A stretch of 64,000 nucleotides of DNA from contig NZ_CP016761.1 of the NCBI RefSeq assembly GCF_001642935.1, positions 1,240,001 to 1,304,000 on the forward strand, read 5' to 3'. The position numbers and the translations under genes were made by a program. The notes beneath the pieces were generated by a model that ran no database searches, was not told the DNA's origin, and saw nothing but the letters and a program-made list of their open reading frames with translations. This stretch comes from Fictibacillus arsenicus (GTDB taxonomy: Bacteria > Bacillota > Bacilli > Bacillales > Fictibacillaceae). Shown one piece after another: positions 62,087 through 64,000 of the stretch (within the stretch, counting starts at the first letter, position 1; each line of letters starts with the position of its first letter).

Positions 62087-63019
62087 TCACGTCCAATTTA
62101 AGGGTGCTTTATCCAGCTGAGGAGGAATTCCCAATTCTTTTGATGCGGCTAGGATAAATTCCTTTCTGAAGAAATAACTTCTGTGGTAGACGATCTTCTC
62201 ATTTTCTACATCTTGATATTGTATGTCGTGTACGAGAGGACCTTGATTTGAATCAGCTAACACGACAATCACTGGTTTCCCCCATAATACAAATTCCTTT
62301 GCGTGGTGACGAGGTAAGCCATACATGAGAGAGCCTTCGCGCATTTCGTCTTTTGTCGTCTCTAAGAATCCTAAAGATGCTTCATAATGTACATGGTCAC
62401 CGAATAACGCCAATATTCCTTCTAAATCTCCTTGATTAAAGGCTTTTAAATAGGCAGATATAATTTCGTTTTTCTGTTCCTTTGTTTCATTTGTTTGTTT
62501 AGATGGTGAAGGTGCCTCGTTTTTCAGTTTTGCCTTCATCCGTCGGGTTGTGGCATAAACTGCACCAGGAGTCGTCTTGATGATACTCGCCACTTCTTCT
62601 GCTTTAAATTGAAAGACTTCCATAAGCAAAAAAACGGCGGTTTGTCTTGGTGTGAAAAGATGATAGAGCTTTTCAAGTGCTTCTTCTAATTCGAGCGTGT
62701 CTGTGAAAGCTTCTTGTGGTTCTTCCGCTTCATCTAGTGAACCTAAGTTTCGCTTTTCTCTTCTGCAGTGGTCGATCCAGGTGTTGGTTGCCATTCTGTA
62801 CATATAGGATTTCAGATTAGTAGGATGCCAGCGTGTAAAAAGGCCGCCCATTGCTTTAAGTACCGTTTCCTGAAATAGGTCCTCCCCATCCCAAGGCGAG
62901 CCCGTCAAATACCGGCAGTACTTCCAAAGATCACTCCCGATTTCATCAATCATGGTTTGAAACTGTTGTTGAAGCTCACGTGACTGTTCATACAAACTAA
63001 TTGTTTTAGATTGTGGCAA
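62087..63019 (-). CDS. ECF sigma factor with C-terminal SnoaL-like domain
   Basis: 310 residues. Sigma-70 region 2 (LWKYCRYLTGSPWDGEDLFQETVLKAM, then MYRMATNTWIDHCRREKR) and region 4 (LFTPRQTAVFLLMEVFQFKAEEVASIIKTTPGAVYATTRRMKAKL). The last ~120 residues form a SnoaL/NTF2-like module (IISAYLKAFNQGDLEGILALFGDHVHYEAS), as in ECF41/ECF-SnoaL sigma factors, where the extension tunes activity in place of an anti-sigma factor. No anti-sigma gene adjoins, consistent with that. Confidence 0.9.
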   Translation of the reverse strand: MPQSKTISLYEQSRELQQQFQTMIDEIGSDLWKYCRYLTGSPWDGEDLFQETVLKAMGGLFTRWHPTNLKSYMYRMATNTWIDHCRREKRNLGSLDEAEEPQEAFTDTLELEEALEKLYHLFTPRQTAVFLLMEVFQFKAEEVASIIKTTPGAVYATTRRMKAKLKNEAPSPSKQTNETKEQKNEIISAYLKAFNQGDLEGILALFGDHVHYEASLGFLETTKDEMREGSLMYGLPRHHAKEFVLWGKPVIVVLADSNQGPLVHDIQYQDVENEKIVYHRSYFFRKEFILAASKELGIPPQLDKAPLNWT

Positions 63020-63108
63020 GAATAAAACCTCCTATAGAAAATTCGAATCTATATGTATAACGAACGTGCTGAAAAGAATTAAACGCTTTTATGAAAATTA
63101 ATTTATGT

Positions 63109-63336
63109 TTATTTGTCTATCGGATCCGTGTCTTCTTTTATGAACTCAATTATTTCTCCATCCGATTTAATTTTGACCCCCTTGTCAGGGAAGCCAGCAC
63201 TTAATTGCATAGCCAGCTGGACCATGTATGGTGAATTTCTTTCTCTGTCTATTAAATCACAAAGATGAATCATCATTTCATTAAAGGTGAAATAACAGCT
63301 ATGAACATTACCGATAAAAAATAATTCAAATTTCAT
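63109..63336 (-). CDS. 75-residue hypothetical protein
   Basis: ATG 63336 after AAAAGGGGT. Protein-like sequence: FNEMMIHLCDLIDRERNSPY, GVKIKSDGEIIEFIKEDTDPID. The ending suggests a small cytosolic protein with a beta strand pair. Not recognised. Confidence 0.55.
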   Translation of the reverse strand: MKFELFFIGNVHSCYFTFNEMMIHLCDLIDRERNSPYMVQLAMQLSAGFPDKGVKIKSDGEIIEFIKEDTDPIDK

Positions 63337-63436
63337 ACCCCTTTTTATTTATAATCGAAGTAGATGTATTCTCTTTTACAGAACAATTTCCTCTTAATAT
63401 ATTTTTTTCTCTAAAATCTAAATCGAGGTGCAGAAC

Positions 63437-63979
63437 ATGTTTTTTATTCAAATGGCCGGTTTCCCAGGTGCAGGTAAGTCAACACTTGCTAGAGAAATAG
63501 GAAAACGTACAGGTGCGGTTGTGATTGATCATGATGTTGTAAAATCTGCGTTGTTACACTCTATAAATGAAAACACGTTGGAACCGAACCTTGCAGGGAA
63601 GATTTCATACAATATTGATTGGTCTTTAATTGAAGCTCAGTTATCCCATGGCAATAGCGTAGTCTTTGATAGTCCTTGTTTTTATAAAGAAATGATAGAA
63701 AAAGGTACTCAACTAGCAGAAAAGTATGAAGCAAGCTATAAGTATGTTGAATGCATTTTAAATGATTATAATCAAATCAATGAACGGTTAAGGAACCGTA
63801 ATCGAATGATCAGCCAAATTAAAGAAACGAATCAAGAAATGTTCAATTATGGCTTGCATAATAGCAAAAAACCTCTGAATCACAAGTGTTTGCAAGTAAA
63901 TACAAATTTACCGATAGAGAACTATATTGATGAAGTTATTCATTACATTTTGGAGAGAAACTATGAGATTACCAGATAA
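63437..63979 (+). CDS. P-loop kinase (AAA_33/zeta-like)
   Basis: 180 residues from ATG 63437 with GAGGTG upstream (GTG 63428 is within the site). Walker A GFPGAGKST, IDHDVVKSAL (substrate Asp), VVFDSPCFYKE, and ERLRNRNR lid. Small-molecule or tRNA-kinase-like; no antitoxin precedes it, so a zeta toxin is unlikely. Confidence 0.82.
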   Translation: MFFIQMAGFPGAGKSTLAREIGKRTGAVVIDHDVVKSALLHSINENTLEPNLAGKISYNIDWSLIEAQLSHGNSVVFDSPCFYKEMIEKGTQLAEKYEASYKYVECILNDYNQINERLRNRNRMISQIKETNQEMFNYGLHNSKKPLNHKCLQVNTNLPIENYIDEVIHYILERNYEITR

Positions 63980-64000
63980 ATTTGTCAGGACCATGAAAAG

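Noticed and set aside
63437-63979. Zeta-type toxin
   Set aside because: No epsilon-like antitoxin gene upstream, and the short protein matches general small-molecule kinases equally well.

Overview
The window reads as a chromosome segment of a Gram-positive, endospore-forming Bacillaceae member. Evidence for this is a GerA/GerB/GerC germinant-receptor operon, a ComK homologue, an Sda-like checkpoint peptide, an FbpB-type small basic protein, the yoaS-yozG-yoaT gene trio, a stand-alone bacterial nitric oxide synthase, CtaB, and strong AGGAGG-type ribosome sites with frequent GTG/TTG starts. I cannot name the genus with confidence; Bacillus sensu lato or Fictibacillus-like would fit. No rRNA, tRNA or CRISPR array was seen.

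Layout. 1-3946: a sigma-54 activator (N-terminus outside the window) faces a textbook -24/-12 promoter and an upstream inverted-repeat activator site, driving SDR / alpha-beta hydrolase / SDR. 4887-5342: an OsmC-type peroxidase. 5.4-15.0 kb is visibly AT-richer and is an accessory, mobile-element-derived region. It holds a candidate structured RNA (5642-5902) ahead of a truncated ArdC-like stub, a three-gene SIR2 + middle component + SMC-like ATPase operon (ABC-three-component, ABC-3C, type; probable anti-phage defence), a helicase-IV-like helicase/nuclease with topoisomerase zinc ribbons, and a decayed large serine recombinase. Two diverged copies of a ~225-235 bp repeat (15030-15252 and 20872-21107) bracket an Sda-like gene and an amino-sugar uptake operon (ROK regulator, ABC importer without ATPase, NagB/AgaI-like deaminase).

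21.2-30.0 kb is a coherent catabolic locus. A GntR/FCD regulator and an HMG-CoA-lyase-family enzyme are divergent from a CaiB/BaiF CoA-transferase, a LeuC/LeuD-type hydratase, two transporter systems and a flavin-reductase-like protein. Two perfect TTGTATACAA palindromes lie in the divergent region. Together the enzymes make a plausible route: unsaturated C5 (or branched C6) dicarboxylate, then hydroxy acid, then CoA thioester, then acetyl-CoA plus a keto acid.

30-64 kb is mostly ordinary Bacillaceae chromosome: MEDS-domain and DinB proteins, AHSA1/ArsR pair, the germinant-receptor operon with an extra 41-residue membrane peptide, an RsbR-like STAS protein, a Tat-exported phosphoesterase, ComK, an acetamidase/formamidase, a cluster of GNAT acetyltransferases (several paralogues plus a decayed fragment), an EmrB/QacA exporter, LysE exporter, NOS, a broken NUDIX gene running into a GNAT gene, yoaS-yozG-yoaT, CtaB, small kinases/hydrolases and an ECF sigma factor with a SnoaL-like tail. 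Two short intergenic repeat arrays with about 20-bp periodicity (32081-32190 and 56261-56320) are unexplained.
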